A stretch of DNA of 64,000 bases, taken from Fusarium oxysporum f. sp. lycopersici 4287 (lineage: Eukaryota; Ascomycota; Sordariomycetes; Hypocreales; Nectriaceae). The translations under genes were made by a program, and so were the position numbers. Below, in pieces: positions 8,341-19,985 of the stretch. Within the stretch, counting starts at the first letter, position 1, and every line of letters starts with the position of its first letter. The stretch is taken from positions 3,957,482-4,021,481 of the forward strand of contig NC_030990.1 in assembly GCF_000149955.1 (NCBI RefSeq). Reading direction: 5' to 3'. The notes below the pieces were generated by a model. The model was not told where the DNA came from and ran no database searches. It was given only the letters and a program-made list of their open reading frames with translations.

Positions 8341-8895
8341 AGACACGACCGTGCTGTCGAGGGCGCTGGGTGCAGTGGGCGAGGTTCGGGTAGCGAAGCG
8401 TGAACGAAGAACGTTTCCGTGCATTCGGGGGGCGAATGAGAGAGGTCGCGACAGCGTGAATGTAGTCCGTGTGACTCTTCGGGATGAGTCGTCAAAAGCG
8501 TATTCGATTTCTTGAGAATTCCATGATCACTTGATCACAAACGTATTCGTCGAAAATGTTCGTCGTATTTGTCGTCGCAGCATTTCGTCGTGGAAAGAAA
8601 AGTTGAAGCTATCATGATTAACCCCACCTCAAATAATAATTTACAGGACGTATGTCAAATGCCGGAGCTTTCTTTTTTCCGCCCCCGCCGTTAGTCTCTG
8701 AGCTTCCTGGAGCTTCCTTGGCGGTAGCCCACTACTAGCGCGAGTACGTAGACGTCATCGCCTCAAGCCAACTGTCCATCGTCAAAAACGCGACCAAGGC
8801 CAGTCTGGCGCCACTTCTTGCAAACCTTCTCACTCTCTCTACACCAGTCATTGACCTCTCCTAATGCTGTGGCTCTTTTGAGAACCTTGTTCATA
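8341..8895. other. Intergenic, upstream of the FIT-type gene
   Basis: This stretch holds the end of the hairpin array and the presumed promoter and 5' leader of the next gene. No conserved element is recognised. Confidence 0.5.
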
Positions 8896-9927
8896 ATGGT
8901 TACTACTCGACGTGCTGCGAGGGCGGCTGCTGAAGCGAACGATACGGTTATGGATTCTCCCTCGAGATCAACTTCGACGCCTCGCTCGTCTCCTTTCCTG
9001 CCGACACCTCTAGAGAGAGCTGGACTTGTGTTGTTTCCAGCTCTTTTGATCTTCGGAACTATCTTCTCTATACTCTCGCCGCAGACGCGCGCAGCACCGT
9101 ACGATCCTATCGCGCAGTCGCACCTCCAAGATCCTAGCGTTTCTCCGAGCTACTTCGCGCGCAAGTCCAATATTTTCAACGTTCTCTTTGTCAAGCGAGG
9201 CTGGGCATGGATCACTGTTGCATTCTTTGTCTTTATCTTCAGCCATCCTAGCACCACCGACACAGGACGACGTGTTCGCGCGAGTCTGCGATGGGTTGCT
9301 GTAACAACAATGTGGTTCCTCGTTACGCAGTGGTGCTTTGGGCCTGCTCTGATTGACCGTGGTTTCCGATGGACAGGTGGCCGCTGCGAGCTCGCTAGAA
9401 GGGAGGTCGAATTCGGTTCGGATACTGTTGGTGACAAGGTCACGGCAGTGGCCTGTAAAGCTGCCGGTGGAAAATGGAAGGGAGGTCATGACATATCGGG
9501 CCACGTCTTCCTCCTGACACTAGGTACTGCGTTTCTCATGCAAGAGGTTGGTTGGGCTGTGTTGAGATGGTCTGGCAAGCGAAACGAGGAGCGATGCGTT
9601 GTTATGACCGACGGAGCTCTCAAGAGCGCTAATGTCGAATCTGATACATCTCTGGGCGAAGGTTCCGAGCGACCTGCACTGGGACTGGGCGGCAAGTTCG
9701 CTGTAGGTGTCATGGGACTGAGTGCTTGGATGCTACTCATGACGGCCATTTACTTCCACACATGGTTCGAGAAGGTGAGCAAAGCCCGTGTAGTCTCTCA
9801 CTTTGTAATTGCTAACGACTCCTAGTTTACTGGACTCTTGACCGCGGTGATGGCCTTTTACGTGGTGTACATTGTGCCTCGCTTTGTACCTGCTGTAAGA
9901 CAGGTCATTGGTCTTCCTGGCATATAG
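8896..9927 (+). CDS. FIT/Scs3-family ER lipid protein
   Basis: The product is related to fat-storage-inducing transmembrane proteins (yeast Scs3/Yft2), ER enzymes of the lipid phosphate phosphatase type that support lipid-droplet and phospholipid homeostasis. I read two exons, 8896-9774 and 9826-9927, with a 51-bp intron (GTGAGC...CTAAC...TAG), giving about 326 aa. The first ATG in the frame (MVTTRRAARA) was chosen. Several hydrophobic segments are visible at about 45-60, 105-120, 135-150 and 285-300. The family signature is present: a Cys in GGRCE, then GGKWKGGHDISGHVF with the conserved His of HDISGH, the first of the two catalytic His known in the family. The short second exon supplies a final membrane segment. 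Confidence 0.85.
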
Positions 9928-10176
9928 AAAGAGGCAGGGTGTGATGAGCTATGAGTGATGCAGGCGGAGTATATAGATGTAAGATAGAACGAATTGCATA
10001 ATCCCACTGTAGTAGCATCAACTGGTTCTTTACAGGTTTGTTTCATGTCATTTCGTATCGCTATACTTCATCAACGACAGATGAACAACTCCAGGCCTGC
10101 CGACCAATGTCCATTGTGACGTCACACTATAGTCTCGTCATATCCAGGCACATGCTCTAACTTTTTGTCCGGCTAT

Positions 10177-11529
10177 TTATCTCCTTCGTCGAGCCGGTGA
10201 TTTCGTCTTCTTGAACTCATCCTTAATGTCATCCAACAGTCCGTCAACCGTCAAAACATCCACAGCAACACCAGCAAGACCCTTAGCGACCATGAGAGCC
10301 TTCTCGAAAGCAGGCTTGCTTCCCGCTGCGACTTCGAAGGGCGCAGTGTGAGGGCCACTCTTTGGAACAGTTCCATTAGCAAAGGTGATCTGGAACATTG
10401 GGCTAATAGCAGGGAAGTCCTGGCTGATATTGCCTTGGTCAGTTGAACCACCGGGCTCTCGCATCTTGTCGACATCAGCATCGGGGAGGTCACCGCCAAG
10501 CTCTTCGAACCAGCGTGTGTATGATGCAGCGAGTCCGTCGTTGTTGTTCATATTGGCATAGCCGTATGGTCGTGTTGTAAAGTTCATCTTAGCGCCTGTG
10601 CCAAGAGCTCCGGCTTTGAAGCAGTTGTACACACGGTCTGAGAGTTCCTCCAATTGCTCCTCGTTCGCGGCGCGAAGCTGGTAGCTTCCCGATGCATCAG
10701 CAGGAATGACGTTGATACGAGTTCCCGCTGAGTGGATGATCCCATGAACACGGTCAGTCGTGCGCATTTGTTGGCGCATGTAGGACAGAGCGCTGTTGGC
10801 AAGGAGGAGTGCGTCTTGTGCGTTGATGCCCTCCCAAGGCCCGGCTGCAGCATGGGCTTCACGACCTATGTACTCAACATCGACACGATCTGTTGACTGA
10901 GCCAGCATGTACGGTGTGTCGGGGCCGTTGCTGGGATGGGAGATCAGAGAGATGTCAATCTTGGCATCCTTGAAGACACCGGCTTCGAGCATCTTGACCT
11001 TTCCACCGAGAGATTCTTCAGCTGGCGTGCCAAAGAGAATGACCTTGCCCCCGAGCTTCTCCTTGCGCATGATCTCAGCGGTTGCAAGAGCACCACCTAG
11101 CGATGCTGTCGCAATCAAGTTATGGCCACAGGCATGTCCCAGTCCCTCCAGCGCATCGTACTCGGCATTGAAGCTCACAACAGGACCATCACCTGAGCCA
11201 TCAAACACGGCCATGAAAGCAGTGTCGATGCCACCAACTGTATCGGTCACGTTCCATCCCTTCTGCTTCTTCATGAACGATGTGAGAAGCTTGTGGGCCT
11301 TGAACTCTTTGTATCCAAGCTCAGGATTGTCGTGGATGTTCTTGTTGATTGACCAGAGCTCTTTATCGAGTGAGTCGACGTAGTCTGAGACTGCGTCTGT
11401 GTATGGACTTGTGGCATTCTTCTTTTGGCGTGGTTCAAGGGTGGTTTGTAGTGATGATGCTGGGGCTGCTAGGAGTGTGAGGCCAAACGCGAAGGCCGCG
11501 AGGCCTCTGGCATGATCTAGACAGACCAT
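10177..11529 (-). CDS. Secreted M20-family metallopeptidase / amidohydrolase
   Basis: A single-exon gene of 450 aa from the only ATG in the frame. The N-terminus (MVCLDHARG then a hydrophobic stretch to APASS) looks like a signal peptide, so the protein should enter the secretory path. Metal-site motifs of the M20 (aminoacylase-1-like/PM20D2) group are seen: a GHACGHN block, the FGTPAEE block with the catalytic Glu, and later SHPS. Family members hydrolyse amide bonds of small peptides or N-acyl amino acids; the substrate here cannot be told. The C-terminus is Lys/Arg-rich (about 10 residues). Length fits the family. Confidence 0.85.
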   Translation of the reverse strand: MVCLDHARGLAAFAFGLTLLAAPASSLQTTLEPRQKKNATSPYTDAVSDYVDSLDKELWSINKNIHDNPELGYKEFKAHKLLTSFMKKQKGWNVTDTVGGIDTAFMAVFDGSGDGPVVSFNAEYDALEGLGHACGHNLIATASLGGALATAEIMRKEKLGGKVILFGTPAEESLGGKVKMLEAGVFKDAKIDISLISHPSNGPDTPYMLAQSTDRVDVEYIGREAHAAAGPWEGINAQDALLLANSALSYMRQQMRTTDRVHGIIHSAGTRINVIPADASGSYQLRAANEEQLEELSDRVYNCFKAGALGTGAKMNFTTRPYGYANMNNNDGLAASYTRWFEELGGDLPDADVDKMREPGGSTDQGNISQDFPAISPMFQITFANGTVPKSGPHTAPFEVAAGSKPAFEKALMVAKGLAGVAVDVLTVDGLLDDIKDEFKKTKSPARRRR

Positions 11530-12496
11530 TATAATGTCTTGCTCTTCGATATGTATTGAGTTCAATTAGAACCGCCGGTTGGAGTTTAATTTCTGCGTTC
11601 CAATGATCCTGAGTATCACCTCGAACCTGGACAATGTGTAACAGATTGTCCGTCGCATCGCGTACATGGCAATCGCCCGATCTTATATGCTACAGCCACT
11701 CTGATCTCCAGTGTTACTCAGTTAGGCGAACCACGATTGACGGTATTCTTGTTATCACTTCTTTTGGCAGTATCTCAATTGCTCCTCAGTCTAGGACCTA
11801 GAATTGTTGCCCGAGACTCCACCTCGCAAATCCCCCGCCCAAGAAGTTATATAGTTACCTTCCTAACTGGGGTACCAATTAAGCAAATCTTTAGAGTTAT
11901 CAGTTAGTTGAACCTGGGTCGTATCGTCACCCCGCTTCGTGGGTCTCTTATTCCCTGCGATGAGTTCGTCTATGTAACCATAGCCTTGATATCGATAGCC
12001 GATGCGGCACCGACCAAGGATCTGATTACCGGGATGAGGATTGCAAGCTTCCGAGGATTTGAGTAACTATTATGGTGTTCTCCATAACTTCTCCATTGCC
12101 GTGGTCTAAAGCCGGCCAGGATCCGCGGCAATATTGACCGCCGTTTGTCGACAATGTGGGATTTGTGTCTGAGGCGAATTTATATATATACTCTCCGGGG
12201 GATTATTACATATCATGGTCGATCCAAAGGAGGTGCTAGTATCTTGTACCAGGAGGTGAGCTCTGAAGTTAAAAGGTAGAGGCAGTCATCATTTATTCTG
12301 GTCACTAAGTAGTTATGGCCAGTAAGTAGTTATCCAATGGGCCATCTCTAAACATGTCACAGATGCCAAAGTAGATCAAAAGGGCGGCGTCAGCCGTTAT
12401 ATCACCCGGGACTCATGTTAGTTGCCTCGAAATCATGATTCAATACTCATTTCAGATGGGCTCTCCGTGAAGTATGAGATGAAAGAACTCGACAGT
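11530..12496. other. Intergenic, no gene seen
   Basis: It contains the promoter side of the M20 gene. There is an AT-rich TATATATATA stretch near 12181-12190, but no supported coding frame. Confidence 0.5.
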
Positions 12497-13045
12497 TCAC
12501 AAAGGCGTACACACCTTTTGGTCCTCAATGGGCAGATTTGCGCTCACCGAGTCGTCCTCCGTGAAATCTTCATCTGCGATGATTGACATGTCCGATACCG
12601 TCTCTTCTGATGCTGGGCAAGACATGGAATAGGGTCTCTCAGATGATACATACGCACGTAACTCCCAATCATCCCAGTATTCTTCTTCAATGCTCTCAAC
12701 AGGAAAGACGTAGGTATCTGCCTCTACACTAAGACTATTCTCCAAGCAAACCGTGACGGGCATGACTGCTCGCCGAGAACTGTTGTAGTGAAATTCCTGA
12801 CATTGCTCTAGGGTCTCGCAGCTTAAGAGAAGACCCGGGAGCTCTTTGGGGGCAGGACACTGTGATCGAGAATACTTGATGGCACTCCCTTTGTATGGCA
12901 GGACTGTGAAGACTGTAGCAGGCTTTATCAAAGAAGAGATATACTCTGTGCTGGAGAAGGAGCCGGTCAGCTTGACAGATAGAGGTCTGCAGTGGTACTT
13001 GTCACTCCTGGTGATGAGAACAGGTTTGATTGATGGGGATTGCAT
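12497..13045 (-). CDS. Hypothetical protein, 182 aa
   Basis: An uninterrupted ATG-started frame of 182 codons. The product is acidic in its C-terminal half (EEEYWDDWE and several DED/EDD clusters) and has a few Cys; there is no signal peptide or membrane segment. I do not recognise a family. The frame could be a true small fungal gene or part of a larger one whose introns I cannot place. It stands alone between the M20 and MDR genes. Confidence 0.45.
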   Translation of the reverse strand: MQSPSIKPVLITRSDKYHCRPLSVKLTGSFSSTEYISSLIKPATVFTVLPYKGSAIKYSRSQCPAPKELPGLLLSCETLEQCQEFHYNSSRRAVMPVTVCLENSLSVEADTYVFPVESIEEEYWDDWELRAYVSSERPYSMSCPASEETVSDMSIIADEDFTEDDSVSANLPIEDQKVCTPL

Positions 13046-13464
13046 GCTGATGGAGACCGGTGAGTCGTTAACTATGTTTCAGAGGCCAAGGGATGAGATC
13101 GATGGATAAACGCTTCAAAGGGGTGAAGTACAAAAGATACTGTGTTGATGAGCAGGAGTCAGAGTTATCAAGATTAGAAGTCAAGGCAATGATTTATACT
13201 TGAGAGTATTGTAAGCAAGTTCCTCCTCTGGTAAAACTTTTATTCAATTTTCACGTTATTCCTATAATAGCCTTGTGTATATAATACCTCTTTGCTCAGT
13301 TGAAAACCTGTGGTCTTTTGCAGCCAAAGAGCAGCTACTAGGTGACTAACCAACAAAGACAACAACATCTCAAAGATGACTTCAATGTACATTCTTAGTT
13401 ATTTTGAATTGAATTACGGGACATAGAGCGGAGTTTACTATCAGAACCTATGGACTAATCACAT
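13046..13464. other. Intergenic, no gene seen
   Basis: This AT-rich stretch lies between two minus-strand genes and holds no supported frame or repeat. Confidence 0.5.
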
Positions 13465-14647
13465 CTAACAATCATCATCGCCAACTTGGTCATCTACCTT
13501 CACAAGAATCTTGCCCCTAGCATGAAGTCCGCCCAGCTTCCTATAAGCTTCCTTGGTCTCCTCAAACGGCCAAATACTATCTTTGACCAGTCTTATATCG
13601 CCACGGCCCAACATATCAGCCACAGCTTGACGGTCCTCAAGCGTAGGGCTCATCATGGAAGTACCCAGCCATCTTCGTCCAACACCACCGAGCCATGGTG
13701 ATACTGGCCACCATTCGTTGAGCTTCATCTGCAGCACAGCGCGGAGGAAGTCTGGGACAAAGAAGGTAGGTGGTTTGATGCCGACGGAGGAATAGTTGCC
13801 ATCGACTACGAGATAGGATGGTGAGGCGAGATATAGGGCTTGGTGGCCTAGGGTGTCGATGATGGTATTGAAGGGATTTGAAGAGAACTTTTCAGTGAGG
13901 TGGTTGGAAAGGGGGTCATGCTGAGTATAGTCGATAACCTGTCAGGTGAGTTTATTGGCATTCCGTTTCAAACAGGGCTTAACTCACCTCATCAGCGCCA
14001 AGGCTTTTGACCAACTCGACATTCGTCCCGCTGCATATGCCAACGATATATCCACCAGGCCCTACAACCTTTCGAAGCATTTGCACCACCAGAGAGCCGA
14101 TTCCACCGCTTGCTGCATTGACTAAAACACGATCCCCTGTCTTTGCACCTGACTCGTTGACAAGTTGTCGTGCTGTCAAGCCTGGTAGTAAGCAACCAGC
14201 TCCATCGGCAAAGCTCACGCCCTCTGGTTTCTTCACAGCATATCTAGCTGGAATCCTGACATATTCAGCCAAGGCACCTGTTCCAGTAGGCAGAGTATGG
14301 CTAGCTGGTAGCATAGCAAGAACCTTGTCACCCTTATTGAATCTTTTCGACTGTGCTGATCCAGATTTATCGTCATGATGCCAGACATCGATCACTGTGC
14401 CTGAGAAGTCCATCTCAGGAACACAAGTTGGCTTTCGAATAAATGGTGGAATGAGAGTCATCTGAAATATGGCACCTGGATTCAAGCCTGCAAAGGCCAC
14501 TTTGACAACAATCCATTCTTCTGGGTTCGGCACGTCCTTTGGTAGGGGGAGAGGAGGTGGTAAAGTTAGAATAGGTTGACTTCTAAGATTGAGGACGTCC
14601 CATGGTAGACCTCGCTCTGAGAATACCCAAGCTTTTGATTCTGCCAT
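13465..14647 (-). CDS. Quinone-oxidoreductase-like MDR dehydrogenase
   Basis: A medium-chain dehydrogenase/reductase of about 377 aa in two exons (14647-13988 and 13938-13465) around a 49-bp intron (GTGAGT...CTGACAG). The N-terminal GroES-like fold is followed by the Rossmann motif NAASGGIGSLVVQML near residue 180, and the junction reads LGADEV-IDYTQHD, a usual MDR block. No structural-zinc Cys cluster is visible, so it fits the zinc-free quinone-reductase/reticulon-interacting group, which uses NAD(P)H. The substrate is unknown. Confidence 0.85.
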
Positions 14648-15825
14648 TTTGATGTGTTGTTGATGAGGGGTTTGTGAGACTGGAAGATGGGTATTGTGGC
14701 GGTTAAGCCAAGCTATGTTGGGCTTTCAGCCGCACTTGTTAGTTCAAACTGTCAGCTGTCATTCAACCTCGACCAGTCGGCACGATTCCGTTGCCAAGTC
14801 TGCTGCATCTTCACATAAGACGGGGTATTGGTATCCGATAACGTCCATGGTGCATTGGAGCATCGTCCATGAGCACTGTTCAAAGGGAACACTTAGCAGT
14901 CAATTTGTTGATATTTGACTGTTAAAGTGTCACAGCAGCATGGACAAGAATAGGAAAAATAAAATAAGATGAAAAACAGATATGGGATTGGGAGGATCAT
15001 GATGCTGTTTTTGACATGGTGAAATAACGAATTGATCATGTTGAGTGGCTACCCTAGACATCCAGTAAACCTGACACTGACTGTGATCTGTCCTATTTGC
15101 ACAATTGAAAGACGGATAGATTATGCATACTCCTGAAAGATAATCTTACTAGTGAAATCTATACCGTATGCCCACTGCTAGTTGGGAATTAGTTCGAGAC
15201 AACATATCTGGGGCTTGATTGCAGCTAGCTCATTGGAGCGTTGGCGTAATTTGGACCTTAAATTGCATGGGGACAACAATCCAATTTGCCACAAAAGGAG
15301 AAGCGAGATAACAACAACAAATTCCGCCAGCCCTGATATCGAATTATCGTTGAAAGCAGAACAACCCCCCCCATGTTTACCCCCCATCAGAATGCGCTGT
15401 ACCCCCGTAATACGGTAGCCTAGAACCAAAGGAACCCCTAAGCGCCTATCAATCAATCTCCACAGCGCAGAAAATACGGCTGCCCTTCAGCGGCAACCCT
15501 GCTGTAAGACTCAGCAACCACAGCAACGAAAAGACCACTTTTCAGAAAAACGACAGCGCACAATTATTCAGTTATCCGGCACATTGAAATTAGCTTATTC
15601 CATATCAGCAAAATTTTGGCAGCCAATTTATGTACATAATCAGACCACACCAAGGCTACCGCCTTTTCACCGCCAGGCACCGGAATTCTCACTCATTTTA
15701 CTTTTTAGGCACCATTTTTACCACTTGGTCAATAAAGTCGTCGTCCTTTGGCAAAGCCTCAAGTCAGCTCCTCAACCCTTTACCACGTAACGTACCGTAC
15801 GCGTAAGAGGCAAACGTCAGCAAAA
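14648..15825. promoter_or_regulatory. Divergent intergenic region upstream of beta-tubulin
   Basis: About 1.2 kb lies between the start codons of the MDR gene (-) and beta-tubulin (+). It has a C8 run near 15364 and a pyrimidine-rich leader before the tubulin ATG. No coding frame is supported and no site is identified with confidence. Confidence 0.45.
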
Positions 15826-17519
15826 ATGCGTGAGATTGTGAGACTTGAATTTTTCTTCCCTTGTCGGATTTGAGTTTGACTGAGGCTAACCCCCGTTTGA
15901 CAGGTGCACGTTCAAGTCGGCCAATGTGTAAGGGCCACCCAACCAATTTTTTTGCTTTGAGGGACATGTGTTGAGTTGATGATTGCAGGGCAACCAAGTC
16001 GGCTCCAGTTTCTGGTAAATATTACTGCAGGCGATTATTTGAGTGTAGAGACTGACAGTTTATCAGGCAAACCGTCTCTGGGGAGCATGGCGTTGACGGC
16101 AGCGGCTCGTGAGTGAATGAAGAGTCGGTGACCCTTATTTGCCTCAATCTAACAATTTCTCAAAGATACAACGGAACCGACGACCAACAGCGAGAGCGCA
16201 TCGACGTTTACTTCGCCGAGGCACGTCTCCCCAATCTCTCACTCACCGTCTTTTTTTCACTAACCGTCTCCCTTTAGGCCACAAAGGATAAGTACGTGCC
16301 CCGCGCGGTCCTTGTGGATCTTGAGCCCGGTCCTCAGGATGCCATCCGCGCCGGTCCTCTAGGCCAGCTTTTCCGCCCCGACAACTTTGTCGCCGGAAAT
16401 GCCAGCGCCGGTAACAACTGGGCCAAGGGTCATTACACTGAAGGTGCTGAGCTCGTTGAGGAGGCCATCGATGTTGTGCGACACGAGGTTGAGAACTGTG
16501 ACCATCTTCAGGGTTTCCAGCTCACCCACTCTCTGGGAGGTGGTACCGGTTCCGGTATGGGAACGCTTCTTCTGTCGAAAATCCGTGAGGAGTTTCCCGA
16601 TCGTATGATGGCTACTTTTTCTGTTATGCCTTCGCCCAAGGTTTCTGATACCGTTGTCGAACCATACAACGCCACTTTGTCATTGAACCAGCTTGTCGAG
16701 AACTCCGATGAGACCTTCTGTATCGATAACGAGGCTTTGTACGACATTTACGAGAAGACCTTGAAGATCGCTGATCCTTCTTATGCCGATCTTAACTACC
16801 TGATCTCGACAGTTATGGCCGGCGTGACAACATGTTTCCGATTCCCCGGTCAGCTCAACTCCGATCTGCGCAAGTTGGCCGTCAACATGATTCCGTTCCC
16901 TCGACTTCACTTCTTCATGGTTGGATTTGCGCCTTTGACTGGTCGCAAGATGCAGGGCTTCCAACATCTTACCGTGCCCAGTCTGGCTCAGCAGATTTTC
17001 GATAACAAGAACGTTATGGCTGCTGCTGATTTCCGCAACGGTCGATACCTCACTTGTTCCGCGATTTTGTAAGTTTTGATTTGAGAAGATGCATGAGATG
17101 GGATGGACTAACGTGAGAGTAGCCGCGGTAAGCTGTCGACAAAGGAGATCGAAGACCAGATGCTCAAGGTGCAAACCAAGAACTCAGAGTATTTCGTCGA
17201 CTGGATCCCCAACAACGTGCAAACCTCCGTTTGCTCTGTTCCCCCCAGAGGTCTCCCCATGGCCGCCACATTCGTCGGAAACTCCACCGCCATCCAGGAG
17301 ATCTTCAAGCGCGTCGACGACCAATTCTCCGCCATGTTCCGTCGCAAGGCCTTCTTGCATTGGTACACCAGCGAGGGTATGGACGAGATGGAATTCACCG
17401 AGGCTCAGTCCAACTTGCACGACTTAGTCAGCGAGTACCAGCAGTACCAGGATGCTGAGATCGACGACGAGGTTGAGGAGTACGAGGGTGAGGGTGAGCC
17501 TGAGGAGTATGAGGGCTAG
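15826..17519 (+). CDS. Beta-tubulin (divergent, second-type paralogue)
   Basis: Beta-tubulin is the GTP-binding subunit of microtubules. I read seven exons: 15826-15837, 15904-15927, 15989-16014, 16067-16108, 16166-16220, 16278-17068 and 17123-17519, giving 448 aa. It starts [15 protein letters not shown]. The tubulin signature GGGTGSG is present and the tail is acidic ([14 protein letters not shown]). The benzimidazole-site positions of the family, read as F167 in ATFSV and E198/F200 in DETFC, are the usual ones. Several blocks differ from the main fungal isotype (for example [13 protein letters not shown] and [14 protein letters not shown]), which fits the second beta-tubulin found in Fusarium. 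Intron 5 (16221-16277) begins GCACGT, so it is a GC-AG intron; the reading frame leaves no GT alternative that I can find. Confidence 0.93.
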
Positions 17520-17694
17520 ATGGATTGGAGAGCTGGTTAAGATGATAAACTATTTGGCTTATTATTTCTTTATTACCCCCAAAATGCTTCATCCCCTTCT
17601 AGTTCATATATAGCATTCAAAACTGAAATTGGTTTATTAGGCTTTGTTTATAGCCGATTCATAATTATATGGTCCTTTTTATTTTTGGAATCCC

Positions 17695-19985
17695 TTAATC
17701 ATGCTTGACGTACATGGTGTCAAAGCCAACGTTCTTCCACTCGCCAGTCTCAGTGTTCAGAGTGAGATTTGTGTGCTTGACCTCTCCGTATCGAAGAGCG
17801 CCGGATTCAGCACGACCACCAGCAACAGGACGCTTCAAGTGGTTGTCACCAGAAACGACGGTGAAGTTAGCCAGGGGAATATCCCAGGAGTTGCGAGAGG
17901 CAACAGAAGGAGAGCCTGAATGTGTTAGTGAGACCCATTGGAGTGATCAGGCGTTTGAATCTTACCATAGAATCGAGAAGAGACCTGCTTAGCATTTACA
18001 TCCAGAATGAAGTATCCTCGGTAGTAACCCTCTTGCCACTGAAGCTCAGGGTTCTTCTGGACTCTAGCACGAGCAGCCTTGCCGGCTGCAGGCTCGATAG
18101 GGCCACCAACACCGTTAGAGCTGACAGCTGTTCCGGCGAACTCGACACCAATACTTCCAGCACCGGTTTTGTTGTCATATTCCTTGGTTCCAAGCCAAAC
18201 GAGATCCGAGACCTGTCATACATCAGTTGAGTTGAGATGAGGTTGGCAATGATACATACCCAGTTCTGGTGGCTGTCTCCAGCAAGGAAGATGTTGTTTC
18301 CAATATCGTTGTCGTACAGATGCTCAAGAGTTCGGTTTCGGTTGGCGACATAGCCCTTCAAAGGTCAGTACTTGGAACAAAACCAAAAGCCCGTCATTCA
18401 CTTACACTCCAGTTATCACCAGGAAGAACTTCGCCGTTACCCCAGTCCTCAGTGATACGCGAGAAGATAATCTGGTTGCCAACGATTCTCCAGGCAGCAC
18501 CTCGATCCTTAGACTTACTAAGAGATCGATAGAACCAGTTCTCCTGACGACCTCCCATGAGAGTGCGGCTGGGATCATCTCGGATCATGTCGATGTAGTT
18601 GTCGTTCCAGTCGAGGCTGGTGATGCTGCGATCGTAGTTTCGGGTGTCGAGGATGATAAGATCCAGGAGCTTGCCCATTTGGAAAGAACGCCAGACTCGA
18701 AGGCCGTCGTCAAGATCAGTTTGGCTAATCTGGATGTTAGCTAAAGCCGAGCGTAGCGTTAGATTTGATTGTTACCGGATGGGCATCCACTCGAAGTAAG
18801 CTCGGACAGCGTTAACCTTTCGAGTGTCAACGGTGACCTTGCGGCCCTCCTTCAAGAAGGACTCTTCAGTATTGTTAAGACCAGAGAATCCATCTCTGTA
18901 ACCGTTGTTGGCGAACTCTACCAACCGTCAGACAAATCTAGGGATATACCCGCGGGACTTACCGTGATCATCCCAAGTAGGGATCCAAGCAAAGTTCTGT
19001 GACAGAAGCTGAAGATCGGGATCTGTGCGGTACTAGTGAGATATTCAGGTAAGTAACTTTTCTTGAAAGAATCATGTCGTGGGGTGACTAACTTGTCCAT
19101 GGCGAGTTCGATAGTCGTGAAGGGTAAAGATCTCAGTAGAAGGCTGACTGGCCCGGCTGCCGTTGGCTCCATACTCATAGATATAATCTCCCAGATGGAT
19201 AACATAGTCGTGCTCATCCTTTCTGGCAGCGTTGCCATAAGCGTTAAAATAGCCGTTAGCTGTGACGATTAGCTTTAGCTCCCAACTTTACCAAAGGGAG
19301 AAGTGGGCTTACGATAGTTACTGCAAGAGAACACGGCGAAGCTCAGATCAGAGACGTCATCGTTGGCGGTAGGAGCAGTCTTGGTGCGGCCAACAGGACT
19401 CTTGACATCCGAGTCACAGACCTTGAACTGGTAGTAGTAAGTGGTAAGTGGTTTCAAGCCATCAGCTTCGACCTAGAAGTTGTCAGTCAAGATATATCAG
19501 TCTCTATTTCAAAAGACCTTGCCCACCTTCACAGTGTAGTCGATATCAGAGGTAGTATAAGCTCGTCCACTGGCGGCCGTCTTCCCATCTCTAGAAGCAG
19601 ACTTGGACTCATAAACCTTCCACTCCACACAGATAGGATGAGGATCAGCCTTGATGTACTTCTCAGTCTCATGGCTGTAATGTCCCGCGGTGCCGTTCAC
19701 AACCTTCTCACTCTCGTCTGACTGAGTAGAAGGGGCAACACGGGTCCAGAGTACAACACTCTGAGGCCAAGGATCTCCGGAGGCTACTCCATGGGTAAAG
19801 TTGAGCTGAGAAGGATCATAAGGAGTGTTACCACGCTTCAGAGATCGACGCTTGACCAACGGAACATCGATTCCAAGACGAGCATGACGACGAGATGGAC
19901 TGGCGTAGTTCAAGTTGCCGTCGAACTCAGCCGTCACCGCTGTAGCCAGAAGGCCACAAGCATAGAGAATCACAGCAGACCTCAT
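17695..19985 (-). CDS. PhoD-like secreted alkaline phosphatase
   Basis: A multi-exon gene starting MRSAVILYACGLL (signal peptide likely) and ending ...MYVKHD. The first exon carries LNFTHGVASGDPWPQSVVLWTRV, cited here only as the FTHGVASGDP block, which marks the N-terminal domain of PhoD enzymes. Later exons encode DHDV-like metal-site surroundings and the Asn/His-rich phosphoesterase core (for example the WVFLAGDSHQNW-type block near 18285). At least eight short introns are visible on the minus strand, including 17916-17965, 18213-18259, 18356-18405, 18730-18775 and 18918-18962. PhoD enzymes are Ca/Fe phosphodiesterase-phosphomonoesterases used for phosphate scavenging. I did not assemble the full protein. 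Confidence 0.82.

Noticed and set aside
3232..8495. Recurring minus-strand peptide PSPKSGVVVSVLDPK-like in several frames
   Set aside because: It is the translation of the hairpin and A-box region, appears in different frames in different units and is broken by stops; the conservation follows RNA pairing, not codons.
8818..8895. N-terminal extension of the FIT-type protein
   Set aside because: The longer frame begins at a non-ATG codon; the ATG at 8896 is the first credible start.
9010..9504. Long minus-strand frame opposite the FIT-type gene (164 codons)
   Set aside because: It is a shadow of a gene supported by family motifs and a spliced second exon.
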